Below are positions 17,516 to 25,663 of a stretch of 49,793 nucleotides of DNA, in pieces. The stretch lies in the NCBI GenBank assembly GCA_035995165.1, contig DASYKU010000144.1:1-49793 (forward strand). The letters run 5' to 3'. The DNA is from Mycobacteriales bacterium. GTDB lineage: Bacteria; Actinomycetota; Actinomycetes; Mycobacteriales; CADCTP01. How positions within the stretch are numbered: the stretch's first letter is position 1; the number at the start of each line of letters is the position of its first letter. The notes beneath the pieces are model-generated. The model was given only the letters and a program-made list of their open reading frames with translations. It made no database searches and had not been told where the DNA came from. The position numbers and the translations under genes were made by a program.

Positions 17516-17521
17516 CAGGAT
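17516..17521 (+). promoter_or_regulatory. Candidate -10 box for a leaderless transcript
   Basis: CAGGAT (one mismatch to TANNNT) ends 6 bases before the GTG start of the YbaK-type gene. No ribosome site is present, so the mRNA may begin at or next to the start codon. Confidence 0.35.
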
Positions 17522-17527
17522 GGGACC

Positions 17528-18067
17528 GTGACCGAGACCCTGGAGCTGGCGCCGGCCCTGACCCGGCCCGACCTGCTGGCCGACCCCGTCCTCGCGGCGT
17601 TGCGCGGCGCGGCGGGGGAGCAGCCGGTGGAGCAGATCGCGGTGGCCGCCATCGACCCCGAGCTGGCCGACACCGCCGCCTTCTGCGAGCGGTACGGCGT
17701 GGCCCTGCAGGAGTCGGCCAACTGCGTCGTGATCGCGGGGAAGCGGGACGGCGAGGTGCGCTACCTGGCCTGCGTCGTGCTCGCCACCACCCGGGCCGAC
17801 GTGAACGGCATCGCCCGCAAGCGGCTGGACGTCCGCAAGGCGTCGTTCGCGCCGATGGACGACGCGGTCGCCGCGACCGGCATGGAGTACGGCGGGATCA
17901 CGCCGATCGGGCTGCCGCTGGGCTGGCCGGTGCTCGTCGACCGGGCCGTGGCCGAGGCGGGTTCGGTCGTGATCGGATCGGGCGTGCGGCGCTCGAAGCT
18001 GCGGCTGCCGGGGCCGGTGCTGGCCGCGCTGCCGGGTGTCGAGGTCATCGACGGCCTCGGCCGGTGA
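17528..18067 (+). CDS. YbaK/prolyl-tRNA synthetase-associated domain protein
   Basis: The 179-residue protein has the YbaK/EbsC editing-domain fold. Recognisable parts are an N-terminal helix, the ESANCVVIAGKRDG strand-turn, VVLATTRADVNGIARKRLDVRK with the conserved lysine region, and a C-terminal GGITPIGLPLGWPVLVD segment like the GGxxPxG motif of YbaK. Such proteins hydrolyse mischarged aminoacyl-tRNAs. Which tRNA is edited cannot be read from the sequence. GTG is used without a ribosome site. Its TGA overlaps the next GTG start as GTGA, coupling it to the carboxylate-amine ligase. Confidence 0.85.
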   Translation: MTETLELAPALTRPDLLADPVLAALRGAAGEQPVEQIAVAAIDPELADTAAFCERYGVALQESANCVVIAGKRDGEVRYLACVVLATTRADVNGIARKRLDVRKASFAPMDDAVAATGMEYGGITPIGLPLGWPVLVDRAVAEAGSVVIGSGVRRSKLRLPGPVLAALPGVEVIDGLGR

Positions 18068-19161
18068 CCGTCACCATCGGCGTCGAGGAGGAGTTCCACC
18101 TCCTCGACCCGGTCCGCCGGGTGCCGGCCGAGGACGCCGAGCGGGTGCTGGCGGCGGCCGAGTCGCTGGGCCTGACGATCGAGCCGGAGCTGCAGCTCTC
18201 CCAGATCGAGGTCGCCACCGGGATCTGCACCACGTTGCCGGAGCTGCGGGCGCAGATCGCCGAGCACCGCCGGGCCGCCGTGGCCGCGACCGCGGACGTG
18301 GGGCTGGCCGTGGCCGGCTCCGGCTCGCTGCCGGCGGCGCTGGACCTGGCCGGCCAGCCGTACCCGAAACGCCGCTACCAGCGCCTGATCGCCGAGTACG
18401 CGGAGGTCGGCCGGGAGCAGCTGGTCTGCGCGATGCAGACCCAGGTCGGCGTCGAGGACCGGGAGCAGGCGGTCGCGGCCCTGCCGTACGTCGGGGCCTG
18501 GCTGCCGGTGCTGCTGGCGCTCTCGGCGTCCTCGCCGTACTTCGACGGCGAGGACACCGGCTACGCCTCGTACCGGTCGGTGCTCTGGTCGCGGTGGCCG
18601 TCGGCGGGGCCGCCGCTGGCGTTCGCGAGCGCCGCCGAGTACGACGAGACGGTCGCCGCGCTGGTCGCCTCGGGCACGGTGGCGGACCCGGGGATGGTGT
18701 ATTTCGACGTCCGGCCGTCGGCCCGCTACCCGACCCTGGAGGTCCGGATCTGCGACGCGGTGCCGCTGCTGGACGACGCGGTCACGCTGGCCGGCCTGGC
18801 CCGGGCGCTGGTCGTCACCGCGCTGCGGACGGTCGACGGGTCCGGCCCGGAGTTCGTGCCGCCGCGGCCGGAGCTGGTCCGGGCCGCGCGCTGGCGGGCC
18901 GGCCGGTCCGGGCTGTCGACCGTGCTGATCGACCCGCGGACCGCTGCCGCCGTCCCGGCCCGGGCGGCGGTCGAGGCGCTGCTGGAGCACCTGCATCCGG
19001 CCCTGGACGAGCTGGGCGACCGGGACGCGATGGCGGAGGGGGTCGCGGCGATCCTGCGCCGCGGGACGTCCGCGGACCGGCAGCGGGCCGCGTACTCGCG
19101 GCGGGAGTCGCTGCCGGACGCGGTTGACGACCTGCTGGCCGAGACCCTCATCGGGCTCTGA
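18064..19161 (+). CDS. Carboxylate-amine ligase, YbdK/glutamate-cysteine ligase 2 family
   Basis: The 365-residue length and motifs fit the GCS2 family: VTIGVEEEFHLLDP at the N-terminus (acidic metal-binding residues), the GSGSLPAALDL loop, QTQVGVEDREQAV, and the PTLEVRICDAVPLLDDAV segment near residue 225. These enzymes join a carboxylate, often glutamate, to an amine with ATP. YbdK itself has weak gamma-glutamylcysteine activity; in actinomycetes the true substrate is often not known. The start overlaps the YbaK-type gene stop. A perfect hairpin follows the stop by 4 bases. Confidence 0.88.
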   Translation: MTVTIGVEEEFHLLDPVRRVPAEDAERVLAAAESLGLTIEPELQLSQIEVATGICTTLPELRAQIAEHRRAAVAATADVGLAVAGSGSLPAALDLAGQPYPKRRYQRLIAEYAEVGREQLVCAMQTQVGVEDREQAVAALPYVGAWLPVLLALSASSPYFDGEDTGYASYRSVLWSRWPSAGPPLAFASAAEYDETVAALVASGTVADPGMVYFDVRPSARYPTLEVRICDAVPLLDDAVTLAGLARALVVTALRTVDGSGPEFVPPRPELVRAARWRAGRSGLSTVLIDPRTAAAVPARAAVEALLEHLHPALDELGDRDAMAEGVAAILRRGTSADRQRAAYSRRESLPDAVDDLLAETLIGL

Positions 19162-19165
19162 CAGC

Positions 19166-19197
19166 GAGAGGGGCCGGTGCGGACACCGGCCCCTCTC
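19166..19197. terminator. Bidirectional hairpin terminator
   Basis: A perfect 14-bp stem (19166-19179 with 19184-19197) and a 4-base CGGA loop sit between the convergent ligase and surface-protein genes. Confidence 0.8.
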
Positions 19198-19212
19198 ACT
19201 TCCCCTCAATAC

Positions 19213-20058
19213 CTACGCGGTCCGGCGACGCCGTCCCACGAGGCTCAACCCGATGCCGGCGCCCACCAGCGCCACTCCGATCCCGATCAGCGGGACGGTC
19301 GAGTTCGATCCGGTCGAGGCCAGCACCGGCGGTGCGGGCGGCGCGGCCACGGTCGGCACCGGCGCGACCGGGCCGGCGCTGACGGTCGGCGCCGGGACCG
19401 CCGGCATCGTCGTCGTCTGCGACGGCGTCGGAGCGGCGGTGGTCGTCCCGGTCTCCGTGGGCGTCGGAGCGGCGGTCGTCGTCCCGGTCTCCGTGGGCGT
19501 CGGAGCGGCGGTGGTCGTCCCGGTCTCCGTCGGCGTGGGCGCCGTGGTCCTCGGCGTCGGCGTCGGCGCCTCGCACGGGATCGGCTTCCCGTAGCTGTCC
19601 ACGAACCGGAAGATCGAGCCCTTGATCAGCTGGCCCTTGTGCCCGGTGGTCGTCGTGACCGTGGTGATCTCCGGCGGCAGGTAGAGGTCGACCTGCACGG
19701 CGCCGCAGCCGGGCAGCGCGACCGACAGCGTGGTGGTCCCGGTGCCGGCGACCGTGCCGACCGCGGTCTCGCCGAACAGCGTCTGCGGCAGCGCGGTCTT
19801 GTCGAACACCGTGCCGGCCCAGGTGTCAGGGACGGTGTACGCGGACAGCAGCACGTCGCTGCAGAGGGCGGTCCCGGGCCTGGCGTGCACGGTCGCGGTG
19901 CCGTGCACCGCGTCGAGCGTGCCGGCCAGCTGGTCCGGGGTCGGGTTGGTCTGGCAGTCGGCGGCACCCGACTGGGTCGCGGAGGCGGGGACGGCGTACG
20001 CGAGCACACCGAGGCCGACGACGGCGAACGCGACGGCGAGGCGACGAGCGACGGACAT
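19213..20058 (-). CDS. Secreted surface protein with LASTG sorting-type signal
   Basis: The 281-residue protein begins with a Sec signal peptide (RR followed by a hydrophobic stretch, likely cleaved after AVPASA near residue 27). A 135-residue extracellular domain follows with cysteines at C35, near C66 and two more, suggesting disulfides. Then comes a Thr/Pro/Ala-rich stalk with three copies of PTETGTTTAAPT. The end has LASTG (about residues 246-250), a hydrophobic segment and RRRR, the layout of a sortase substrate with a degenerate LPXTG motif. No sortase gene is in the window. The domain is not one I can name. A promoter with a leader of about 100 bases is suggested upstream. Confidence 0.82.
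   Translation of the reverse strand: MSVARRLAVAFAVVGLGVLAYAVPASATQSGAADCQTNPTPDQLAGTLDAVHGTATVHARPGTALCSDVLLSAYTVPDTWAGTVFDKTALPQTLFGETAVGTVAGTGTTTLSVALPGCGAVQVDLYLPPEITTVTTTTGHKGQLIKGSIFRFVDSYGKPIPCEAPTPTPRTTAPTPTETGTTTAAPTPTETGTTTAAPTPTETGTTTAAPTPSQTTTMPAVPAPTVSAGPVAPVPTVAAPPAPPVLASTGSNSTVPLIGIGVALVGAGIGLSLVGRRRRTA
19430..19537 (-). repeat. Three 36-bp tandem repeats encoding the Thr/Pro/Ala stalk
   Basis: Three nearly identical 36-base units start at 19430, 19466 and 19502 and encode PTETGTTTAAPT repeats. Copy number is a likely site of strain variation. The units are contiguous and coding, so this is not a CRISPR array. Confidence 0.9.
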
Positions 20059-20167
20059 GGATCTCCAGGAGGGGAGGTCCGGCCGGGCCTGGGGCCGGGA
20101 GGGGTCGTTGGACGGCGGAACACTAAGCGCTCACACCGGGCCGACCCGGGTCCCGAACGGGTGAATC

Positions 20168-20196
20168 ACCCTAAGCACCGATAAAATCGCTGTCCG
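20168..20196 (-). promoter_or_regulatory. Candidate promoter for the LASTG surface protein
   Basis: On the minus strand CGGACA (20196-20191) and TAGGGT (20173-20168) are 17 bases apart, matching GACA and TANNNT of the principal sigma consensus. The leader would be about 100 bases. The rest of the 20059-20252 gap shows no gene. Confidence 0.35.
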
Positions 20197-20252
20197 TCGA
20201 TCAGGGCAGGTCAGACCCTGTACATCTGCAAGGATCGTACGGCGGGAAGCCC

Positions 20253-20942
20253 TTACAGGCGGGCGGTCAATGCGGTGGCGGCGGCGGTCACCAGCGGGGC
20301 GAACCGAGGCCCCGGACGGCGGGTCAGCCGCTCCACCGGGCCGGACACGGAGATGGCCGCGACGACATCGCCGGCGTGGTCGCGGATCGGCGCGGAGACC
20401 GAGGCGACGCCGGCCTCGCGCTGGGCCACCGAGTAGGCCCAGCCGCGGCGGCGGACCTCGGCCAGCGCCCGCGGGCCGAACCGGACGCCCGGTGGTTGCT
20501 CGTCGTCGGTCCAGGCCGCGAGCACCTGGGCCGCGGACCCGGCGGTCATCGTCAGCCGGGCGCCGACGGCCACCGCCGTCCGCAGCCCGCTGGTCCGCTC
20601 GGCCGCGGCGACGCAGACCCGCTCGTCGCCGTCGCGCCGGTAGAGCTGGGCGCTCTCGCCGCTGCGGTCCCGCAGCCGGGCCAGCACCGGGCCGGCCGCC
20701 GCCAGCAGCGGGTCCGGGGCGCTGCGGGCCAGCTCGGCCAGCCGCGGGCCGGGCACCCAGCGGCCGCCGGGATCGCGCACCAGCAGCCGGTGCGCCTCCA
20801 GCGCGACCGCGAGCCGGTGCGCCGTCGCTCGCGGCAGCCCGGTCGCCTCGACCAGCTCGCCCAGCCCGACGGGCCCGTGGGCGGCGGCGTCGAGCACGGC
20901 AACGGACTTGTCGAGCACGCCGACTCCGCTAAGCTGTCCCAT
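20253..20942 (-). CDS. ndgR: IclR-family regulator of leucine genes (NdgR/AreB-like)
   Basis: The 229-residue protein has an N-terminal winged helix-turn-helix (VGVLDKSVAVLDAA to GLPRATAHRLAVALEAHRLL) and a C-terminal effector domain (GESAQLYRRDGDERVCVAAAE, GWAYSVAQREAGVASVSAPIRD, VVAAISVSGPVERL). The wording of both halves matches the actinomycete NdgR/AreB group as I remember it, which controls leuCD and amino-acid metabolism. Its position divergent to leuC across only 44 bases supports this. The ATG gives the MGQLSGVGVLDK N-terminus expected for the group. The effector (possibly leucine or a pathway intermediate) is not visible. Confidence 0.85.
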   Translation of the reverse strand: MGQLSGVGVLDKSVAVLDAAAHGPVGLGELVEATGLPRATAHRLAVALEAHRLLVRDPGGRWVPGPRLAELARSAPDPLLAAAGPVLARLRDRSGESAQLYRRDGDERVCVAAAERTSGLRTAVAVGARLTMTAGSAAQVLAAWTDDEQPPGVRFGPRALAEVRRRGWAYSVAQREAGVASVSAPIRDHAGDVVAAISVSGPVERLTRRPGPRFAPLVTAAATALTARL

Positions 20943-20986
20943 GAATCAAGATGCTAGTCCCAAGATGTGAGATGAGGCGAGCGCGG
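20943..20986. promoter_or_regulatory. Compact divergent operator/promoter between ndgR-like gene and leuC
   Basis: The 44 bases must hold both promoters or lie within them. CAAGATG occurs at 20947-20953 and 20961-20967 (14-base period, thus nearly on the same helix face), followed by a related GAGATG at 20969-20974. These are candidate sites for the IclR-type regulator. GAGG at 20974-20977 is the probable leuC ribosome site. Confidence 0.45.
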
Positions 20987-22384
20987 ATGGCCGGCACACT
21001 GGCCGAGAAACTGTGGGAGTCGCACGTGGTGCGCCGGGCCGAGGGCGAGCCCGACCTGCTCTACATCGACCTGCACCTCGTGCACGAGGTCACCAGCCCG
21101 CAGGCGTTCGACGGGCTGCGGCTGGCCGGCCGCACGGTCCGCCGGCCCGACCTCACCATCGCCACCGAGGACCACAACGTCCCGACGCTCGACATCGAGC
21201 TCCCGATCGCGGACAAGGTCTCGGCCACCCAGGTGGAGACGCTGCGCCGCAACTGCGCCGAGTTCGGCGTCCCGCTCTACCCGATGGGCGACCGCGAGCA
21301 GGGCATCGTGCACGTCATCGGCCCGCAGCTGGGCCTGACCCAGCCCGGCCTGACCATCGTCTGCGGCGACTCCCACACCAGCACCCACGGCGCGTTCGGC
21401 GCCCTCGCCTTCGGCATCGGCACCAGCGAGGTCGAGCACGTGCTGGCGACCCAGACGCTGACCCAGCGTCCACAGAGGACGATGGCGGTCACGGTCGAGG
21501 GCGAGCTGCCCGAGGGCGTCACCGCGAAGGACCTCGTGCTCGCGCTGATCGCGAAGATCGGCACCGGCGGCGGCCAGGGTTACCTGGTCGAGTATCGCGG
21601 GGCGGCGATCGAGGCGATGTCGATGGAAGCCCGGATGACGATCTGCAACATGTCGATCGAGGCGGGCGCCAAGGCCGGGATGATCGCCCCGGACGAGACC
21701 ACCTTCGCCTACCTCAAGGGCCGGCCGCACACGCCGCAGGGGGCCGACTGGGACGCCGCGCTGGCGTACTGGCGGACGCTGCGCAGCGAGCCGGACGCGA
21801 CGTTCGACCGCGAGGTCGTGCTCGACGCGGCGTCGCTCTCGCCGTTCGTCACCTGGGGGACCAACCCGGGGCAGGGTGTGCCGCTGTCCGGGCGGGTCCC
21901 GGACCCGGCCGGGATGACGGACGCCAACCAGCGCACGGCGGCCGAGTCGGCGCTGGCGTACATGGGGCTGGCGGCCGGGACCGCGATGCGCGACGTCGCG
22001 GTGGACACGGTGTTCCTCGGCTCCTGCACCAACGGGCGGATCGAGGACCTGCGGGCCGCGGCCGCGGTGATCCAGGGCCGCACGGTCGCCGGCGGGGTGC
22101 GGATGCTCGTCGTGCCCGGCTCCATGCGGGTCAAGGAGCAGGCCGAGCTGGAGGGGCTGCACGAGGTCTTCCTCGCGGCCGGGGCCGAGTGGCGCTCGGC
22201 CGGCTGCTCGATGTGCCTGGGCATGAACCCCGACCAGCTCGCGCCGGGGGAGCGCTCGGCCAGCACCAGCAACCGCAACTTCGAGGGCCGGCAGGGCAAG
22301 GGCGGCCGGACCCACCTGGTCTCGCCGCCGGTCGCCGCCGCCACCGCCGTCACCGGCCGGCTGACCGCCCCGGCAGACCTGTAG
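20987..22384 (+). CDS. leuC: 3-isopropylmalate dehydratase large subunit
   Basis: The 465-residue aconitase-family large subunit, with LeuD, isomerises 2-isopropylmalate to 3-isopropylmalate in leucine synthesis. The three [4Fe-4S] cysteines lie in FLGSCTNGR, and in CSMCLG with the CxxC pair. Other motifs are [29 protein letters not shown] and the C-terminal [23 protein letters not shown] chose ATG 20987 ([10 protein letters not shown]) since homologues begin there and GAGG lies 9 bases upstream; an ATG at 20951 falls inside the operator region. It is followed by leuD after 16 bases. Confidence 0.97.
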   Translation: MAGTLAEKLWESHVVRRAEGEPDLLYIDLHLVHEVTSPQAFDGLRLAGRTVRRPDLTIATEDHNVPTLDIELPIADKVSATQVETLRRNCAEFGVPLYPMGDREQGIVHVIGPQLGLTQPGLTIVCGDSHTSTHGAFGALAFGIGTSEVEHVLATQTLTQRPQRTMAVTVEGELPEGVTAKDLVLALIAKIGTGGGQGYLVEYRGAAIEAMSMEARMTICNMSIEAGAKAGMIAPDETTFAYLKGRPHTPQGADWDAALAYWRTLRSEPDATFDREVVLDAASLSPFVTWGTNPGQGVPLSGRVPDPAGMTDANQRTAAESALAYMGLAAGTAMRDVAVDTVFLGSCTNGRIEDLRAAAAVIQGRTVAGGVRMLVVPGSMRVKEQAELEGLHEVFLAAGAEWRSAGCSMCLGMNPDQLAPGERSASTSNRNFEGRQGKGGRTHLVSPPVAAATAVTGRLTAPADL

Positions 22385-22400
22385 AGAGAGGGCCGCAGAC

Positions 22401-23000
22401 ATGGAGAAGTTCACCGTCCACACCGGCCGGGTGGTCCCGCTGCGCCGCAGCGACGTCGACACCGACCAGATCATCCCGGCCGTCTGGCTCAAGCAGGTCA
22501 GCCGGACCGGCTTCGGCGCCGGCCTGTTCTCGGCCTGGCGCTCGAAGGACCCGGGCTTCGTCCTGAACCGGGACGAGTACGCGGGAGCCACCGTCCTCGT
22601 CGCCGGCCCCGACTTCGGCACCGGTTCCTCCCGCGAGCACGCCGTCTGGGCCCTGCAGGACCACGGGTTCAAGGTCGTGCTCTCGCCCCGGTTCGGCGAC
22701 ATCTTCCGCGGCAACTCGCTCAAGGCCGGGCTGCTGACCGTCCTGCTGCCCGAGGACGTGGTCGAGGAGCTGTGGGCCCGGGCCGAGAAGGACCCGGCGT
22801 CCGAGGTCACCGTCGACCTGCAGAGCCGGGAGGTCCGCTACGACGGGACCGCGGTGCCCTTCGAGCTCGACGACTTCACCCGCTGGCGCCTGCTCAACGG
22901 CCTCGACGACATCGGCCTGACGCTGACCCACACCGCCGACGTCGACGCGTACGAGGCGACCCGCCCGTCGTTCACACCGACCACGGTGCCGGTCGGCTGA
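22401..23000 (+). CDS. leuD: 3-isopropylmalate dehydratase small subunit
   Basis: The 199-residue swivelling subunit of isopropylmalate isomerase. The N-terminal [36 protein letters not shown] (substrate loop) and [14 protein letters not shown] motifs are all intact. The ATG has GAGAGAG upstream and the gene is co-transcribed with leuC. The stop is 3 bases before the next GTG, so a methyltransferase gene appears to share the operon. Confidence 0.97.
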   Translation: MEKFTVHTGRVVPLRRSDVDTDQIIPAVWLKQVSRTGFGAGLFSAWRSKDPGFVLNRDEYAGATVLVAGPDFGTGSSREHAVWALQDHGFKVVLSPRFGDIFRGNSLKAGLLTVLLPEDVVEELWARAEKDPASEVTVDLQSREVRYDGTAVPFELDDFTRWRLLNGLDDIGLTLTHTADVDAYEATRPSFTPTTVPVG

Positions 23001-23003
23001 GCG

Positions 23004-23852
23004 GTGACGACCTCCTGGGACGCCGAGCTCTACGCGGCCAACACCGCCCACCACCGCCGGCACGACAGCGACGTCCTCGGCGGGCTGTCGCTGCCGGCGG
23101 GCTCCCGGGCGCTCGACGTCGGCTGCGGTGTCGGTGATTTCACCGCCGGGCTGGCCGGGCTGGGCGAGGCCGTGACCGTGCTCGGGGTGGACGCCGACCC
23201 CGGCATGGTCGCGACCGCCGCGCAGCGGTACGGCTCGGCGTCCCTGTCCTTCGAGGTCTGCGCGGCCCAGGAGCTCGACCGGGTGGTGCCGGCGGCCTCG
23301 GTGGACGCGGTGTTCTCGGTCGCGGCGCTGCACTGGGTGCCCGCGGCCGACCACCCCGGCATGCTGGCCCAGGTCCGCCGGACGCTGCGGCCGGGCGGGT
23401 TGTTCCGGGCCGAGTTCGGCGGCGCCGGGCAGATCGCGCCGGTGAAGGCGATCCTGGACGAGGAGTCGGCCCGGCTCGGCGGCGGGCCGGCCGGCTGGTT
23501 CTTCCCCTCGCCCGAGCAGTACCGGCCGCTGCTGGCCGCCGCCGGCTTCGCGGTGCCGGCCGCGGAAGGCCCGGCCGGGAAGGGGCCGGCCGACGGCGGC
23601 CCGGCCGACGGGGCTCCGGCCGGGGGGTGGGTCCGGCTGCTGCGGCAGGTCCGGGAGTTCCCGGCGGCGGAGGGGATGCTCGGCTGGCTGCGCTCCCAGA
23701 CCTTCCCGGCGTACGAGCCGGTGCTGCCGGCCGGGGCGTCGGCGGAGTTCCGGGCCCGGTGCGAGCAGCGGGCGGCGTCCGAACTGCGGCGCGCCGACGG
23801 AAGTTTCGACATTGATTTCGTCCGCCTGGACCTGCTCGTACGGCCCTCCTGA
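23004..23852 (+). CDS. Class I SAM-dependent methyltransferase
   Basis: The 282-residue protein has motif I LDVGCGVGDFT near residue 37, an acidic GVDADPGM strand end, and the AALHWVPAADH and LRPGGLFRAEF motifs seen in trans-aconitate-like and UbiE-type methyltransferases. Residues about 185-212 are a Gly/Pro/Ala-rich low-complexity stretch (repeated GPADG-like units) that interrupts the C-terminal half. GTG begins 3 bases after leuD. Given the isomerase link, an aconitate- or isopropylmalate-type small acid is a conceivable substrate, but this is inference only. Confidence 0.82.
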   Translation: MTTSWDAELYAANTAHHRRHDSDVLGGLSLPAGSRALDVGCGVGDFTAGLAGLGEAVTVLGVDADPGMVATAAQRYGSASLSFEVCAAQELDRVVPAASVDAVFSVAALHWVPAADHPGMLAQVRRTLRPGGLFRAEFGGAGQIAPVKAILDEESARLGGGPAGWFFPSPEQYRPLLAAAGFAVPAAEGPAGKGPADGGPADGAPAGGWVRLLRQVREFPAAEGMLGWLRSQTFPAYEPVLPAGASAEFRARCEQRAASELRRADGSFDIDFVRLDLLVRPS

Positions 23853-23940
23853 GGGGTGAATCGCCTGTCCCGTAGTGGTTTCCGGATGTGAATTCGCGGG
23901 AACTGCTTGCGACACAGGCGTTCCGTGGGCAGTCCGGTGT

Positions 23941-23969
23941 TTGTTTTGCGCCGGATCGACGCTTACCGT
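23941..23969 (+). promoter_or_regulatory. Candidate promoter of the HU gene
   Basis: TTGTTT (23941-23946) and TACCGT (23964-23969) are 17 bases apart in a stretch that is AT-richer than its surroundings. This leaves a leader of about 47 bases with GGGAGG at 24009-24014. Nothing else is seen in the 23853-24022 gap. Confidence 0.4.
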
Positions 23970-24022
23970 TCGCCTCAGATCGGCGCGAAGAAAGCCGAGA
24001 CCTGTCCCGGGAGGACCAAACA

Positions 24023-24667
24023 GTGAACAAGGCACAGCTGGTCGAAGCGCTTTCCACGCGCCTCGGCGAGGACAAGAAACGCACCCAAGCCACGGTCGAC
24101 GCGCTGCTCGACACGGTCTACCGGACCGTGCAGAAGGGCGAGAAGGTCGCCCTGACCGGGTTCGGCGTGTTCGAGAAGCGCGACCGCGCGGCCCGCACGG
24201 CCCGCAACCCCGCGACCGGCGAGAAGGTCCGGGTCAAGAAGACCTCCGTGCCGGCGTTCCGCGCGGGCCAGGAGTTCAAGAACGTCGTGAACGGCTCGAA
24301 GAAGCTGGCGAAGGTGGCTCCGGCCAAGGCGGCGGCGGCGACCGCGGCCAAGTCGACCGCGAAGGCGGCGCCGGCGAAGGCGACGACCACGCGCAGCACC
24401 ACCGCGGCCAAGGCCACCCCGGCCCGGGCGACGAAGACCGCGGCGAAGGCGACGCCGGCCAAGAAGACGGCGGCGGCGAAGACGCTCGCGACCAAGTCGC
24501 CGGCCCCGGCCAAGGCGACGAAGACCGCCGCGGCGAAGACGCTCGCGTCCAAGACGACCGCGACGAAGGCTCCGGCGGCGAAGAAGACGACGGCCAAGGC
24601 CACGCCGGCGAAGAAGGCGGCGGCGAAGTCGACGCCGCGCAAGACCGCGGCGAAGACCACCGCGTAG
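24023..24667 (+). CDS. hupB: HU-type nucleoid protein with long Lys/Ala tail
   Basis: Residues 1-90 are a normal HU domain (NKAQLVEALSTRLGEDKKRTQATVDALLD, GEKVALTGFGVFEKRDRAARTARNPATGEKV, FRAGQEFKNVVNG). Residues about 93-214 are a histone H1-like tail of KATPAKKTAAAKT-type repeats, the layout of mycobacterial and streptomycete HupB/HupS. It binds and compacts DNA, with the tail adding non-specific affinity. GTG follows GGGAGG by 8 bases; the first 134 upstream in-frame bases are leader. Its place between leuD and mutT1 matches M. tuberculosis. Confidence 0.96.
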   Translation: MNKAQLVEALSTRLGEDKKRTQATVDALLDTVYRTVQKGEKVALTGFGVFEKRDRAARTARNPATGEKVRVKKTSVPAFRAGQEFKNVVNGSKKLAKVAPAKAAAATAAKSTAKAAPAKATTTRSTTAAKATPARATKTAAKATPAKKTAAAKTLATKSPAPAKATKTAAAKTLASKTTATKAPAAKKTTAKATPAKKAAAKSTPRKTAAKTTA

Positions 24668-24682
24668 TCCCTCCCCGCGTCA

Positions 24683-24719
24683 GCGTCCCCGGGCCGGCCT
24701 CCCGCCGACCCGGGGACGC
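24683..24719. terminator. Hairpin terminator between HU and mutT1
   Basis: Perfect 11-bp stem (24683-24693 with 24709-24719) with a 15-base loop, between the convergent genes. Confidence 0.65.
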
Positions 24720-24757
24720 GCGCGTTCCGGACCGTACGGCCCCGGGCGCGTCCCTTT

Positions 24758-25663
24758 CTAGGCCGTGGCCAGGTCGGGGTAGTAGTCGGCGGCCAGCAGG
24801 CGGGCGCCGTGGAAGGTGAGCGCCCAGACGCTCGCCTTGCGAGCCGGGATCTTGCGGCCGGACCGGCGCCCCACCGTCACCGCGTGCATGGAGGCGAGGG
24901 TGCCGACCAGGTCGGGGATCACGCCGCCCTGGCTGGCCAGCGCGCTCACCCCGCCCGCGGCCGCGGCCGCCAGCACCCGGTCCAGCCCGCCGGCCGGGTC
25001 CTTGTCGTACACCTCTTCCGACAGCGCCGGCTCGGAGCCGACCGGCAGCCCGAGGTCCGCCGCCAGCGGCTCGACCGTCTGCACGCACCGCAGCGGCTCA
25101 GCGGCCCGTACGGCGACCGGCGCGAACCAGCGCAGCGTCTGCCGCAACCCCTCGGCCTGTTTGCGTCCTGGCGCGTCCAGGGGCCGCAGCGCGTCCTTGC
25201 CCTTCCAGGCCGACCGGCTGCCGGCCTTGGCGTGCCGTACCAGCAGGACGACCGCGGTCGGCATCGGCGTCCGCGCGTGGTCCGCGACGAACTCACGGTC
25301 CCGGTCGTAGGTCAGCAGCGCGCCGGCCTCGGCGACCGGGAGCCAGCGCAGCGAGTCGACCTCGTCGTTGGCGACGAACGTCCCCTCGGCCGGGGTCATC
25401 GACCAGTAGTCGACGTACTTGCGGTCCGGGCCGAGCGTGTATTCCTGGGTGGCCAGCCGCGGTCCGACCACCGGCCGGACCCCGGTCTCCTCCTCGACCT
25501 CGCGGACCGCGGCCCGCAGCGGGTGCTCGCCCGCGTGGAGCTTGCCTTTGGGCAGCGACCAGTCGTCGTACCGGGGCCGGTGCACCAGGCAGATCTCCCG
25601 CCCGGTCGCGACCGGGCGCCACAGGACCCCGCCGCCGGCGAGGATCCGCTCGCCGCCGCTCAC
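24758..25663 (-). CDS. mutT1: Nudix hydrolase with C-terminal histidine phosphatase domain (MutT1-like)
   Basis: The 301-residue two-domain protein has a Nudix domain in residues 1-135 with a complete Nudix box (GKLHAGE then REVEEETG). Residues 140-301 form a SixA/phosphoglycerate-mutase-like domain with LLVRHAKAG as the catalytic histidine motif. M. tuberculosis MutT1 with this architecture degrades 8-oxo-(d)GTP and diadenosine polyphosphates. The start GTG overlaps the ppk stop as GTGA, so the two are coupled, as in M. tuberculosis. The [20 protein letters not shown] tail belongs to the phosphatase domain. Confidence 0.93.
   Translation of the reverse strand: MSGGERILAGGGVLWRPVATGREICLVHRPRYDDWSLPKGKLHAGEHPLRAAVREVEEETGVRPVVGPRLATQEYTLGPDRKYVDYWSMTPAEGTFVANDEVDSLRWLPVAEAGALLTYDRDREFVADHARTPMPTAVVLLVRHAKAGSRSAWKGKDALRPLDAPGRKQAEGLRQTLRWFAPVAVRAAEPLRCVQTVEPLAADLGLPVGSEPALSEEVYDKDPAGGLDRVLAAAAAGGVSALASQGGVIPDLVGTLASMHAVTVGRRSGRKIPARKASVWALTFHGARLLAADYYPDLATA

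Noticed and set aside
19430-19537. 36-bp repeats as a possible CRISPR array
   Set aside because: The units are contiguous with no spacers and are in frame within a Thr/Pro-rich surface protein.
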